Positions 22,531-30,750 are shown, counted from the stretch's first letter. The stretch: DNA of 32,508 nt from Novosphingobium sp. SCN 66-18 (GCA_001725355.1 MEGD01000041.1:1-32508), one strand, 5' to 3'. A program made the numbers and translations. The notes: generated by a model from the sequence alone, not told the origin.

Positions 22531-24342
22531 TCATGCGGCTTCGCGCTCGGGCTGTTCCTGCGGCTCGGCCTTGGCAGGGGCCGGAAGCGCAATCACCGCG
22601 CCGGGGCCGGTCGGTTCCGGCTCGCGGTCGGGGCGCGCCGCGAGCACCTTGGCATGAGCCGCGACGGTGCCGACGCCGCCGCGCGCCGTATAGGTAGCGG
22701 GCGGGAACGCCATCCATTTCGGCACCCAACCCTCGACCTTGGGCCGCCCGTTCGCACCCTCCAGATGGTCGCGGACGATGCGCTTCAAGACCTTGCCCGG
22801 TTCCTTCGCATTGGCGGCGGCGACAGGTTCGCCCGCCACCTCGGCGACGATGCGGGTCAGCACCTCCTTGTCGCGGACACACTCGAAAAAGGCGTCGTCG
22901 GCCTGCCAGTAGCGGGCCATATCGACGCCGATCTCGCCGCCGACCGCCTCGATGGCGGCGCTGCCGCTGGCGAGCGTTTCGCCCATGACGATGACGATCA
23001 CGTCCATTACGGCGCGGTCGGGCACGTCGAGCAAGCGCAGGAACACGCCGACCAGTCCGAAGTCGTCGCCGTTGCCGCCTGTGACGGTCGGTTCCTCGGG
23101 CGAGAAGCCGAGAAGGTCCAATACGGCGCGGCGCTTCGCGTCGAAGTCGGTTTCCGCGCGGCAAGTTTCGACGCTTTCGCGCACATCGTCGTTGCGCGCG
23201 GTCTGCGGCTCGGGCTTGACCGTCCACAGTGGCGACCCGACGATGACATGGGCGACCATCAAGCGCAGCGCGACCTTGGGATGACGGGTCAGCGAGGCGC
23301 GGACAGCGGCATGACGGTGCAGGTTGATATAGGTCTGCATCGTGCTCGTCACTTCGGGGCGCGGCACTTTGGGGCCGGTTTCGATTGCCTCGCCGCGTTC
23401 GAGCCGCTTGGCCTCCTTGCTCGTCACATAGCCTTCGTGGACCTCGACCTCGCCGCTTTCGCGCACATCTATATACACGCGCCCGCCCTTGCGCTTGGGT
23501 GCCTTGGCGAACTCATAGCGGTAGAAATATTCGCCGGGCGGGACGATCACCACGTCGAACCATCCGGCATCCAGATAGTCCTCCTTGCGCGCGTCGATTA
23601 CGGCGTTCTGCGCGGTCCAGAACGCGTCGGCATCTGCAAAATAGCGGTCTTCGCCGAACAGATCGGCGACGATCGCAAGGCCGCTCGCATCGACGTCGAA
23701 CAGGGCATGTTCGACCTTGATCGACTGCCCGCCGAACAGCCATGCCTTCAATTGCTGGCCGGTCGGGCAATAGGCGTCGTCATCGTCGTAGAGCGCCAGC
23801 CATGCCTTCTGCTGCTGCTTGCTCGCCAGCGTCAGATGCCGGACGGTCGCCGCGTTGATCTTCTCCTTGCGGTAAAGATCGCGGATGCGCGGAAGCAGGT
23901 TGCCGAGCGCTAGGATACGCTTCACGCCAAGCTCGGGAATGCCGAACGTCGCGGAGATATCCGCAATGTCGCGGCCCTCCTTGACCAGCCGTGCGAAGGT
24001 TTCCCATCGCGTCACCTCGTCGGGATCGAGCCGGGTGTTCTCGAGAAGCGATGCCTCGATGGCGTCGGCGTCGTCCCCGGCGTCGAGGATGGCGACGGGA
24101 AGCGGGCCGTGGTCGATGCCCTCGACAAGCGCGATGGCGTTCGCCGTCCAGCGCCGCCGCCCGGCGACGATTTCGTGGACGCCATTATCGTTGCCCGCCT
24201 GCGGGCGCACGATCAGCGGCACGATGACACCGCGCTTGCGGATCGAGGGCAGAATGTCGCCCACGTCCGGGGGCTTGGGTCCGTGCCGCATGTTCACCTT
24301 GGACGGAACCAGCTTGCTATGGTCGATAAAGTCGAGTTTCAT
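22531..24342 (-). CDS. parB: ParB/RepB/Spo0J family protein
   Basis: This is a 603-residue protein starting at the ATG at 24342-24340 (MKLDFIDHSKLVPSKVNMRH), with AGAAGGAG about 8 nt upstream. The ParB N-terminal CTPase-like domain covers residues ~5-105: LPSIRKRGVIVPLIVRPQAG, the AGRRRW box at 60-65 and ENTRLDP at 101-107. A helix-turn-helix follows at ~125-145 (DIADISATFGIPELGVKRIL). The long C-terminal part (~400 residues) is typical of ICE-borne ParB-like proteins rather than chromosomal ParB (~300 residues), and no parA lies next to it. It may serve element maintenance, replication or regulation rather than classical partition. It sits downstream of ArdC and DUF2958 on the same strand. 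Confidence 0.88.
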   Translation of the reverse strand: MKLDFIDHSKLVPSKVNMRHGPKPPDVGDILPSIRKRGVIVPLIVRPQAGNDNGVHEIVAGRRRWTANAIALVEGIDHGPLPVAILDAGDDADAIEASLLENTRLDPDEVTRWETFARLVKEGRDIADISATFGIPELGVKRILALGNLLPRIRDLYRKEKINAATVRHLTLASKQQQKAWLALYDDDDAYCPTGQQLKAWLFGGQSIKVEHALFDVDASGLAIVADLFGEDRYFADADAFWTAQNAVIDARKEDYLDAGWFDVVIVPPGEYFYRYEFAKAPKRKGGRVYIDVRESGEVEVHEGYVTSKEAKRLERGEAIETGPKVPRPEVTSTMQTYINLHRHAAVRASLTRHPKVALRLMVAHVIVGSPLWTVKPEPQTARNDDVRESVETCRAETDFDAKRRAVLDLLGFSPEEPTVTGGNGDDFGLVGVFLRLLDVPDRAVMDVIVIVMGETLASGSAAIEAVGGEIGVDMARYWQADDAFFECVRDKEVLTRIVAEVAGEPVAAANAKEPGKVLKRIVRDHLEGANGRPKVEGWVPKWMAFPPATYTARGGVGTVAAHAKVLAARPDREPEPTGPGAVIALPAPAKAEPQEQPEREAA

Positions 24343-24362
24343 TGGTCTGCTCCTTCTGGAGC

Positions 24363-24400
24363 GCCGGTCCCGTTTGTCTTGCTGGATGGGCGGGACCGGC
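24363..24400 (-). repeat. Inverted repeat in the DUF2958-parB gap
   Basis: Perfect 10-bp arms, GCCGGTCCCG (24363-24372) and CGGGACCGGC (24391-24400), enclose 18 nt, about 20 bp upstream of the parB ribosome site. No T-run follows on the minus strand. It may be a ParB or regulator binding site, or an mRNA hairpin that sets the parB level. Confidence 0.5.
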
Positions 24401-24427
24401 ACTCAATGCGGCGAAACGCGCCGCGCG

Positions 24428-24862
24428 TCATCCGGCCCCTCGATCATCAAGAGGCGGCGGAAGCTCGTTGCCGTTCCGGCTATCGGTGATGCGGCGAAGT
24501 TCGGCTTCGGCCAGAACGATTGCACCCATGCGCCGCGCGGTATCGGACCATAGCGAAAGCGGGGCCAGCGGCTCGAAATGCTCGTCGCGCTCGATGAACA
24601 GGCCGAAGGGCAAGCGGACGCCCGCAATCTCGGTAAGCGAGAACACGCCCATTTCCGGGCATCCGAACCCCAAGTCGGCGAGGCCGAACAGCGTGTCTCC
24701 ATCGTCGTAAAGCTCGGTGGCGATCCACGTCGCCGCGCCGACCGGATTGAAGAATTTGACCACCGGGAACGGGTCGAACCGTTCGTCGCGCTGCTCGTGG
24801 AGGCGGCTGGCGCGCGCATTCGCGCGCAGCGCCGAAAGGATCGCATGGGGGAGCGTAATCAT
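24428..24862 (-). CDS. DUF2958 domain protein
   Basis: This is a 144-residue protein starting at the ATG at 24862-24860 (MITLPHAILSALRANARASR). It shows the DUF2958 core: DPFPVVKFFNPVGAATWIAT, ELYDDGDTLFGLADLGFG, CPEMGVFSLTEIAGVRLPFG, LFIERDEHFEPLAPLS. DUF2958 proteins are widespread on conjugative elements next to antirestriction and ParB-like genes; no biochemical role is established that I know of. It overlaps ardC by 4 bp (ATGA), so the two are translationally coupled. The open frame runs far upstream through ardC in another phase, which I ignore. Confidence 0.9.
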   Translation of the reverse strand: MITLPHAILSALRANARASRLHEQRDERFDPFPVVKFFNPVGAATWIATELYDDGDTLFGLADLGFGCPEMGVFSLTEIAGVRLPFGLFIERDEHFEPLAPLSLWSDTARRMGAIVLAEAELRRITDSRNGNELPPPLDDRGAG

Positions 24863-25830
24863 GCCGCTTCCCTCCCTTCGTCCTGCGTCTCGGCGTAGCG
24901 GGCAAGCAGCCAATCGGCGGCCTTGCTCGCCTGACTGGCCGCGCGAAAGATCGCGCGATTGTCCTCGCGCAGCACGTCGAGCCATGATGCCAGATAATCG
25001 GCGTGACGAACGGTCGGCACGATGCCGAGCGCGGCGCAAAGGAAGGCCGATCCCATCTCGGCGATCAATTCTTCGCGCGCATAGTCCTTGCTGCCGAACG
25101 CATTGCGCAGATTGCGATTGAGGCGCGACGGGTGGCCGCTGGCATGACAGAGTTCGTGCAGCGCCGTCCGGTAGAAATTGATCTGTTCGTGGAAGGCCGG
25201 TTGCGGGGGCACCTGCACATAGTCGGCGCTCGGGACATAGTAGGCCTTGTCCCCACCGATGCGGAAATCGACGCCCGATGCCGCAATGACCGCTTCGGCG
25301 ATCGGCACGACTTGGCGTTCGGGAAGCGGTGCGGGGTCGGTGGCAAGGCCGGGGCGCAAGCCTTCGCACTGTGCGACGTTGAACACGGTGAAGCGTTTGA
25401 GGAACGGCACCGCGCGGGCTTCGCCGCCGGTCTGGCGCGCGCGTTCCTTCTCGGCTTCGGGGGTGAAGCGGTCGGCATAGACAACCCTTGTCCCGCGCTC
25501 GCCTTTCCTGACATTGCCGCCCGCCTCCAAGGCTTGGCGGAAGGTCAGCCACGATTGCGACGGATAGCCGTTCTCGATCACTGCTCCCCACAGGATCAGG
25601 ACATTGACGCCGCTGTAATTGCGGCTGGTGAGCCCGTTGCGCGGGAGGCCGGGGGCGGCGGAGAAGCCTTGACCATTGGGGCGGCCCCAAGGCTGGACCC
25701 AAGGGAAGCGGCCCGCCTCAAGTTCGGAAACAATGCGGCCCGTCACCTCGTCGTAAAGATTGGCGCGCTCCGCCGGGGGCTGGCGTTTGCTGCCCTCTGC
25801 GCGCGCGCGTTGGCTGCCGGTCTGGTGCAT
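24859..25830 (-). CDS. ardC: ArdC-family antirestriction protein with zinc peptidase motif
   Basis: This is a 323-residue protein starting at the ATG at 25830-25828 (MHQTGSQRARAEGSKRQPPA). The N-terminal ArdC ssDNA-binding domain spans residues ~22-150: YDEVTGRIVSELEAGRFPWV, QPWG, LTSRNYSGVNVLILWG, GNVRKGERGTRVVY, FTVFNVAQCEGL. The C-terminal half is a metallopeptidase-like domain with HELCH at 225-229 (TALHELCHASGHPSRLNR) and a downstream EELIAEMGSAF helix supplying the third ligand. ArdC proteins protect incoming single-stranded DNA or block host restriction during conjugation. The gene is first in a coupled ardC-DUF2958 pair with parB behind. Upstream of the start is a gene-free GC-rich region. 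Confidence 0.9.
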   Translation of the reverse strand: MHQTGSQRARAEGSKRQPPAERANLYDEVTGRIVSELEAGRFPWVQPWGRPNGQGFSAAPGLPRNGLTSRNYSGVNVLILWGAVIENGYPSQSWLTFRQALEAGGNVRKGERGTRVVYADRFTPEAEKERARQTGGEARAVPFLKRFTVFNVAQCEGLRPGLATDPAPLPERQVVPIAEAVIAASGVDFRIGGDKAYYVPSADYVQVPPQPAFHEQINFYRTALHELCHASGHPSRLNRNLRNAFGSKDYAREELIAEMGSAFLCAALGIVPTVRHADYLASWLDVLREDNRAIFRAASQASKAADWLLARYAETQDEGREAA

Positions 25831-26345
25831 GGCTATCCTCCAATGCCGCCCCAAAAACCCCAGGGCCTCCCCCGGAGCGGGGGTGGGCGGCGAATTGCGA
25901 CCTGCCGGGCGCGGCCAGGAGGCGGTCCGCACCCGCAGGGCCGAAATGCAATGGAGGAGCCGGACCCGAGCGCAGTCGAAGGCCGGCTTGCGGGACGCCG
26001 GGCCGGGCCCAGAAGGGAGCGCCGCCCACCCGCGCGACGAGGGGAAGGCCCAACGAAAAATGCCGCCGCGCCGGTCAGGCGCGGCGACGACAGGCCGGAG
26101 CAAGGCTCCGGCATCCCGCCAGTCCGATCGTCACCTTTGGCCGGGACGCGCGAAGCGTGGCCCGGTGGAGCTTGGCGAACGGATGTGAGCCTAGCGGAAT
26201 AGAGCGGCGGTCGCGCCGCAGGCGCGAGGCGCCTGAAAACCCGGATGCGTCAGGTCAGACCCTGCCGTCTTGAAGCACTCTCGTCGTGGTCGCCATGCGC
26301 GCGGTGACACGAGGAGCGAGCACTCGGCCCACTGGCCCCAACAGA
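25831..26345. other. Gene-free region upstream of ardC
   Basis: About 515 bp lie between the ardC start and the stop of the membrane-protein gene. Frames here have no family-like sequence. A small perfect hairpin, CCCCCG (25869-25874) and CGGGGG (25878-25883), is found 39 bp upstream of the ardC ATG and would be in its mRNA leader. In several ICEs the ardC leader carries single-strand promoters; nothing of that kind can be shown here. I see no repeat or RNA gene. Confidence 0.4.
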
Positions 26346-26801
26346 TCAACCGTGCAGCGGGGATCCGTTCGAACCGGTGCAAGCGGTCATCGCGGGCAAC
26401 AGGCTCATCATGGCGGCACCGGCGATGATGATCGCGCCGACCGCCGCGGCGATGCCGGTCGCGGTCGGCCCCGCACCGCCGAGCTGCATCAGGCTGGAGA
26501 CGACACTGCCGCCGGCGATCCCGGCGGGCACGGCGAAGAGAAGCGCGATCGCTCCGCGAAGCGGAACGGGCAACCGCGACGCGATGAGCATGCGTCCGAT
26601 CAGCAAGACCGCGACGCCGACGACGAGGCCGAGAAGCAGACCGAGCAACGGCCCCAGTTCGCCACCCCCCGCCCACAGAAATGCGGCCGCACCGAGCCCG
26701 ACCGGGAGTGCGAAGACGGCGAGCCGGAACATCGCCCAGGCGAAGAGGACGATGCCGGTGGCGGACAGGATCAGACCGAGCAACATCACGACCAACTCCA
26801 T
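26346..26801 (-). CDS. Multi-spanning membrane protein of unknown function
   Basis: This is a ~151-residue protein starting at the ATG at 26801-26799 (MELVVMLLGLILSATGIVLF); an ATG eight codons upstream at 26825 is an alternative. Four hydrophobic segments are visible: residues ~3-22, ~27-45, ~53-70 and ~85-105, with a fifth (GIAAAVGAIIIAGAAMMSLL) near the C-terminus. The loops are short and Gly-rich. I do not recognise a family. It lies 54 bp downstream of the transglycosylase on the same strand, in the traF segment, so a role in the cell envelope or in entry exclusion is conceivable. The 3' end is followed by the gene-free region upstream of ardC. Confidence 0.65.
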   Translation of the reverse strand: MELVVMLLGLILSATGIVLFAWAMFRLAVFALPVGLGAAAFLWAGGGELGPLLGLLLGLVVGVAVLLIGRMLIASRLPVPLRGAIALLFAVPAGIAGGSVVSSLMQLGGAGPTATGIAAAVGAIIIAGAAMMSLLPAMTACTGSNGSPLHG

Positions 26802-26855
26802 AGGCTCGGAACATAGCAGAAACACGATTCGGCATGAAGCCCCGATCGGCTCGCA

Positions 26856-27497
26856 CTATGGGCGGTCTGGCGCGTTCTTCTCGGGCGACGTCGATCGCAG
26901 CGCGACGAACAGCGTGGCCGCACCGGCTTCGCTCCGGCCGGCAGGGGGCCGGTCGCCGATCGCGAAGAAGATGGCATTGACGGTACGCGGCGTTGCACTG
27001 GCGGCCGTGACAGCCGACCGGGAATTGACGGGCACTCCGGCGACGCTCGCGAGATAGGCGCGGGTCTCACCGGGCAGCGCGCGGCCGGTCCGCACGTGCT
27101 CGGCATAGCGTGCCGGTCCCGCGTTATAGGCTGCGAACAGTCCGGGATAACCGAAGCGGTCATACATCAGACGAAGATAGAGCGTCCCCGCCAATATGTT
27201 GTCGCGCGGGCTATGGGGATCACGTCCGAGCCCGAGCCGCGCGCGCATTTCGGACCAGGTGCCGGGCATGAGCTGCATCAGTCCCATCGCGCCGGCGTGG
27301 CTGGTAATCGGGCGCCCGTCCAGCACCGTGCGCCCGCCGCTCTCGGCGCGCATGACGCGCTCGATCCATTCTACCGGCACGCCGAAACGCGCCGAGGCTG
27401 CCTCGATATAGGGCCGCCAGTGAACGACCGACTGCGCGTCAGCCGGTGCCGCCGCCAGCAGCGCCAGGGCGGTGATGGCGACCCTCAGCCCAGCCAC
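26856..27497 (-). CDS. Lytic transglycosylase (SLT domain), conjugation-associated
   Basis: This is a 213-residue protein with a GTG start at 27497-27495 and GAGGTG upstream, overlapping the traF stop by 13 bp. The longer frame upstream runs through traF in another phase. A signal peptide (MAGLRVAITALALLAAAPADAQ) precedes a soluble-lytic-transglycosylase domain: FGVPVEWIERVMRAESGGR with the catalytic Glu in AESGG, then HAGAMGLMQLMPGTWSEM, NILAGTLYLRLMYDRFGY and LFAAYNAGPARY. These are all SLT signature blocks in order. It cleaves peptidoglycan in the periplasm, as VirB1 does, making room for the mating channel. The C-terminal ~60 residues are variable. Coupled to traF. Confidence 0.9.
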   Translation of the reverse strand: MAGLRVAITALALLAAAPADAQSVVHWRPYIEAASARFGVPVEWIERVMRAESGGRTVLDGRPITSHAGAMGLMQLMPGTWSEMRARLGLGRDPHSPRDNILAGTLYLRLMYDRFGYPGLFAAYNAGPARYAEHVRTGRALPGETRAYLASVAGVPVNSRSAVTAASATPRTVNAIFFAIGDRPPAGRSEAGAATLFVALRSTSPEKNAPDRP

Positions 27498-28006
27498 AGC
27501 AGTCGCACCTCGCCGATGACGTCGCCGCGCGATGTCGGTCCGAAATAACGCCCATCGAACGAATCCGGGCTGTCCATCAGCAGGAACAATGCGCCCGAAC
27601 GCAACATCACGCAGCCATTCCACCACGGCATCGGACGGTCGCGGCCATCGGCTTCGCGGCGTTCGGCCACCGGGTGGCCGTTGACATAGATCTCCCGCCC
27701 GCGCGCACAGACGCGATCGCCGGGCGCGGCCGCGACGCGCTTGACCAGCGGGATATTGATCGGAATGTAGCGCCGCTCGGCGGCGAGCCGGCGCCAGCGG
27801 TCGGGCACCCGGACCAGCACCATGTCGCCCGATGCGATGTCCTGCCGTCCGCTGACGGCATAGAGACCGATCGGCGCGCTGGCCGATGCGTTCCAGACCA
27901 GCCACGGCGTTGGCGGCAGCGCGATCGTGGTCGCCAGCGCGGCCGCGCCGAGACCGATCAGCGCGGTGGGTTTAGCCGGCAGACGGGAGGGTAGCAGCCT
28001 AGCCAT
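27485..28006 (-). CDS. traF: TraF-type S26 peptidase (conjugative signal peptidase)
   Basis: This is a 173-residue protein from the ATG at 28006-28004 (MARLLPSRLPAKPTALIGLG), with one N-terminal membrane helix at ~14-34. The catalytic Ser lies in the ASASAPIGLYAV block (Ser43 is most likely) and the Lys in PLVKRVAAAPGDRV (Lys89), the standard S26/TraF layout. IYVNGHPV and FLLMDSPDSFDGRYFGPT complete the fold. In RP4, TraF cyclises the TrbC pilin, and the trbC at 8267-8620 is the likely substrate. It overlaps the helix-turn-helix gene upstream (8 bp) and the transglycosylase downstream, so the three form one operon. Confidence 0.92.
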   Translation of the reverse strand: MARLLPSRLPAKPTALIGLGAAALATTIALPPTPWLVWNASASAPIGLYAVSGRQDIASGDMVLVRVPDRWRRLAAERRYIPINIPLVKRVAAAPGDRVCARGREIYVNGHPVAERREADGRDRPMPWWNGCVMLRSGALFLLMDSPDSFDGRYFGPTSRGDVIGEVRLLWLG

Positions 28007-28310
28007 TGCCTCCCTCCCGCATGTTCGCGCGCGACCAGGCCTCGATATCGTCGATATGGTAGCGCCAGACGGTGCCATGCTTTCGGCACGGCGGGCCGCG
28101 CCGCTCCCGGCGCATCTTCTTGAGCGTGTCCCCCGCGAGACCGAGATGGAACGCGGCCTGCTTGGTTGTCAGAAACGGGCAATGCTCGCGTGCCCGCCGA
28201 GCGCGCTCCGCGGCCGACGACGCCGTGGCTCCACCGTCCACAGCGGATGAATCCGCCTCGATCCGTGTTCGCGCGCCGCCGCCTGCTTCGGGGTTTGGAT
28301 CGTGTGTCAT
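27999..28310 (-). CDS. Helix-turn-helix (excisionase-like) protein
   Basis: This is a 103-residue protein. After a polar, probably disordered ~42-residue N-terminus comes a winged helix-turn-helix: CPFLTTKQAAFHLGLAGDTL, KKMRRERRGPPCRKHGTVWR, YHIDDIEAWSR. The Y-x-x-x-D-I-E-x-W ending is typical of MerR/excisionase-type proteins that follow or precede traF in ICEs. The stop overlaps the traF start by 8 bp. It is likely a local regulator of the traF operon. A true directionality factor is less likely with no integrase nearby. Confidence 0.82.
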   Translation of the reverse strand: MTHDPNPEAGGGARTRIEADSSAVDGGATASSAAERARRAREHCPFLTTKQAAFHLGLAGDTLKKMRRERRGPPCRKHGTVWRYHIDDIEAWSRANMREGGNG

Positions 28311-28340
28311 GAGTGCAGCGCCCGGTCCGACGAACCCGCG

Positions 28341-29222
28341 TTACCCGCCGATCAGGCCCGCACGCGCGGCTTCCTGTTCGGCGACATAGGCATCCAGCAT
28401 GTCGGCCTGGCCGGGGAGCAGCGCGTCGATCGCAGGGAGGCCGTCGATATCGTCCCGGTGAAGCAGCACGGACGGGCACTGGCCTTCGACATTGCCGAGA
28501 TTGGGGCGATGCTGGGCATAGCCGATGAGCGCGGCCAGATCGGGATCGAACGCTCGAGCGATGGCGGGCGGATAGACGAGATACTGATTCTCGAACGTCC
28601 GCAGCCATCCGAGGCAATAGGAGGTGATGACCGCGCGGCGCACATGATCGGACTGGTTAGCGCCGGCACCATGCAGGATCGATCCGAGGAACAGCAGCGC
28701 GGAGCCGGGTGGCATTTCGGCGGCGACCGGACGTGCATCGCCCGGTTGCGATGCCGCATCGTGATGGCTGCCCGGCCAGACCAGCGTCGCGCCACTCTCC
28801 AGCGTGAACGGATCGATCGGCCAGATGACGTTGATCTGATAGTGCATCCCGGTCTTGACGCCGCCCCAGAGATCCTGGTCGCGGTGCGGCACCTGCGCGA
28901 GCGCGCCGGGATGGATTTCGATCGCCTGGGTGAGGTTGAGAACGATACGATCGCACCATTCCCCGAGCACCGTTTCGGCGATACCGCGGATGATCGGGTG
29001 CAGCACAAGGCCGGCGATATGCCGTGAACGCCGCAACAACGCGCCAAAGCGCTTGGTGCGGGCTCCGTAGAATCCGCCTTCGCAAAAGGGCGTGGCGACG
29101 AAGCGCGGTGCGAGTTCGGCTTCGAGCGCGGTGATTAGCTCGGTCGGCACGGCGTTATCGACAATGACATAACCGTCGGCGAGCAGCATCGCGGCGAGGC
29201 GGGCGGGGTCGTGCATCGCCAT
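28341..29222 (-). CDS. Phytanoyl-CoA-dioxygenase-like (PhyH) oxygenase
   Basis: This 293-residue protein starts at the ATG at 29222-29220 (MAMHDPARLAAMLLADGYVI); the frame stays open into luxI in another phase. The Fe(II)/2-oxoglutarate set is complete: His113-x-Asp115 in QVPHRDQDLWG, the distal His184 in SILHGAGANQS, and an Arg for 2OG binding in HVRRAVIT (residues 195-196). The double-stranded helix strands (TGMHYQINVIWPID; GATLVWPGSHHDA; GSALLFLGS) are recognisable. The substrate is unknown; acyl chains are a common target class. It lies 5 bp after luxI and is almost certainly cotranscribed with it. From memory, luxR-luxI-phyH order occurs in other sphingomonads, where PhyH might modify the acyl-homoserine lactone or respond to it. 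Confidence 0.88.
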   Translation of the reverse strand: MAMHDPARLAAMLLADGYVIVDNAVPTELITALEAELAPRFVATPFCEGGFYGARTKRFGALLRRSRHIAGLVLHPIIRGIAETVLGEWCDRIVLNLTQAIEIHPGALAQVPHRDQDLWGGVKTGMHYQINVIWPIDPFTLESGATLVWPGSHHDAASQPGDARPVAAEMPPGSALLFLGSILHGAGANQSDHVRRAVITSYCLGWLRTFENQYLVYPPAIARAFDPDLAALIGYAQHRPNLGNVEGQCPSVLLHRDDIDGLPAIDALLPGQADMLDAYVAEQEAARAGLIGG

Positions 29223-29227
29223 TCCCT

Positions 29228-29842
29228 TCACGCGGCTCTTGCCGCCGCATCGGGAGTGATCGCACCCGGTACATAGATGCCGTTCGACGCCAGCAGCGCA
29301 GGCGTACCGGCGCAGATCTCGATGCGGAACGCTCCAAGGAACGCGCCATCGATGCGGCGCGCGGGGCCGAGCGGCGCTGCGCGCCAGCCCATCGCCAAAA
29401 CCTCCTCGCGAAAAGCAGCGGTCACGACGCCGGTTAGCATGGTGATTCCGCTGCCGAGCGCATGATCGACCATCGCCGAGATGAGCCGGTTGCGGACACG
29501 CAGGCGTCCGGGGGCGCCCAATCGTTGCGGCAGGCAAAGTCGCGTAATCTCGCGAACCTGCTCCCCCCGGGGCGCATCGCACTCGCAGAGCGACGCGAAA
29601 CGATCGGCGAGAAGATGTGCGCCCTCTGTCGATAGCAGCCGCATCGACCCCTGGTGAATGCAGCCATCGTCGGTGGCGATCAGATAGACCGCCTTGTCGC
29701 CGTCATAGCTGTCGATTTCATAGCGGCCGCCGACGACCGGAACATCCCAGCCCAGCAGATCGACGAACAGGGTCTTGCGGTCCTCGAACATCGAGGCGGC
29801 GCGCGCATCGGTAAGCGAGCACCCTTTGACAATATGGATCAT
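29228..29842 (-). CDS. Acyl-homoserine-lactone synthase (LuxI family)
   Basis: This is a 204-residue protein with the LuxI core residues. Arg22 and Phe26 are in EDRKTLFVDLLGW, with Trp32 at its end. Glu42, Asp44 and Asp47 lie in YEIDSYDGDKAVYLI, Arg68 in GSMRLL, and Glu98 and Arg101 in VREITRLCLP. It makes an acyl-homoserine lactone from S-adenosylmethionine and an acyl-ACP; chain length cannot be read. The ATG at 29842-29840 has GGGAG about 9 nt upstream. That site lies inside a nested inverted repeat at 29850-29883. It stands between luxR and the phyH-like gene, all on one strand. The presence of an AHL system on a Trb-type element recalls TraI/TraR of Ti plasmids. Confidence 0.92.
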   Translation of the reverse strand: MIHIVKGCSLTDARAASMFEDRKTLFVDLLGWDVPVVGGRYEIDSYDGDKAVYLIATDDGCIHQGSMRLLSTEGAHLLADRFASLCECDAPRGEQVREITRLCLPQRLGAPGRLRVRNRLISAMVDHALGSGITMLTGVVTAAFREEVLAMGWRAAPLGPARRIDGAFLGAFRIEICAGTPALLASNGIYVPGAITPDAAARAA

Positions 29843-29849
29843 GGCAGTA

Positions 29850-29883
29850 GCTCCCGTTCAAATTGAACAGTCGCGAAGGGAGC
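29850..29883 (-). promoter_or_regulatory. Nested inverted repeats at luxI leader (lux-box or SD-hiding hairpin)
   Basis: Outer arms GCTCCC (29850-29855) and GGGAGC (29878-29883) enclose a 13-bp palindrome, GTTCAAATTGAAC (29856-29868). In the minus-strand transcript the last arm GGGAGC is the luxI ribosome site, so pairing would hide it. The inner palindrome could instead be a LuxR binding site, although it is shorter than a classical 20-bp lux box and close to the ATG (14 nt). Confidence 0.5.
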
Positions 29884-29934
29884 AGAGATGAAGGGCTCAA
29901 ACAGTCGTCAATATTGAGGATGCGGCGATCCCGC

Positions 29935-30681
29935 TCAGAACCGCGGGACGATCTCCTCGATGCAGACGATTCCGCAGGCGAGCGCGATCGCCGGGAGCTG
30001 CGCGCGGGAATAGATTCCGAAATGTTCGCGCAGGTCACGCATGTAGGTGCGCACTGTCGTCGGGGCGATGTTCATCATGATCCCGATCTCGACGTCGCTC
30101 TTGCCCATCGCCGCCAAGCGAAAGCATTCGAGCCGCTTTGGGCTGAGATGGGGTAATTTCAGCGGGCGCGCCGGAAAGCCGTGCAAGCGCCGCGCCTCGG
30201 TAAACGCCTCGCTCGCCATCAGCGTCGCGATCCGGCAGATATGCGATGGCGGCAATTGCCCGTCGCGCGTTGCGAACGTACAGCATCCGGGCGGCTCGCC
30301 GGCGACGCCAATCGGAACGGTGAGGCCGTTGCGCAGGCCATGACGCGCGGCTTCGCGCACGATGCGCGCCTGTCGCCGCGTGAAGCCGCCCAGCAGTCGC
30401 TCCATTTCGTGCCAGCAGAACGCCCGGCTTGTCGAGCGCGCCGCGAGCAAGGCGGGATCGTCGCGGTAATAGCCTTCGGCGACGAAAACGTCGCCCCAGC
30501 TCTGGAAATTGTCCATGCGGAAATATCGCCCACCGGGCTGAAAGAAGGCCATGCTCTGGACGATCGCGAGCCATGGGAGGCCGAGCTGGCGTGCGGCGGC
30601 CTCGCTGCAACTGAACAGCTCGCGATCACTGTTCGCGCGCCTGGCCTGCTTAATATAGGCATCGAGGTCGCGAAACGGCAC
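29935..30681 (-). CDS. LuxR-family autoinducer-binding regulator
   Basis: This is a 248-residue protein with a GTG start at 30681-30679, supported by AAGGAG 9 nt upstream. The N-terminal domain (~20-165) matches AHL-binding domains: GLPWLAIVQSMAFFQPGG, NFQSWGDVFVAEGYYRDDPA, then GLTVPIGVAGEPPGCCTFA. The Trp and Asp residues of the ligand pocket (W...Y..DDP) are in place. The C-terminal LuxR helix-turn-helix is LSPKRLECFRLAAMGKSDVE, IGIMMNIAPTTVRTYMRDLR, EHFGI. It is the expected receptor for the signal made by the luxI 92 bp downstream on the same strand. It probably activates luxI and may act elsewhere on the element. Confidence 0.9.
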   Translation of the reverse strand: MPFRDLDAYIKQARRANSDRELFSCSEAAARQLGLPWLAIVQSMAFFQPGGRYFRMDNFQSWGDVFVAEGYYRDDPALLAARSTSRAFCWHEMERLLGGFTRRQARIVREAARHGLRNGLTVPIGVAGEPPGCCTFATRDGQLPPSHICRIATLMASEAFTEARRLHGFPARPLKLPHLSPKRLECFRLAAMGKSDVEIGIMMNIAPTTVRTYMRDLREHFGIYSRAQLPAIALACGIVCIEEIVPRF

Positions 30682-30698
30682 CGAGGGGCACTCCTTTC

Positions 30699-30750
30699 GA
30701 CGCGCGCGTTGCGGGCGCGTCTATCGGGCGCGTGGTTCCAGCCCACGCGC
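30699..30750. repeat. Two adjacent hairpins upstream of luxR
   Basis: GACGCGC (30699-30705) with GCGCGTC (30715-30721), and GCGCGTGG (30728-30735) with CCACGCGC (30743-30750), are two perfect inverted repeats in the 86-bp gap between the XRE pseudogene stop and the luxR start. They could be remnants of a terminator after the XRE gene or regulator sites for luxR. No T-run follows either. Confidence 0.45.
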
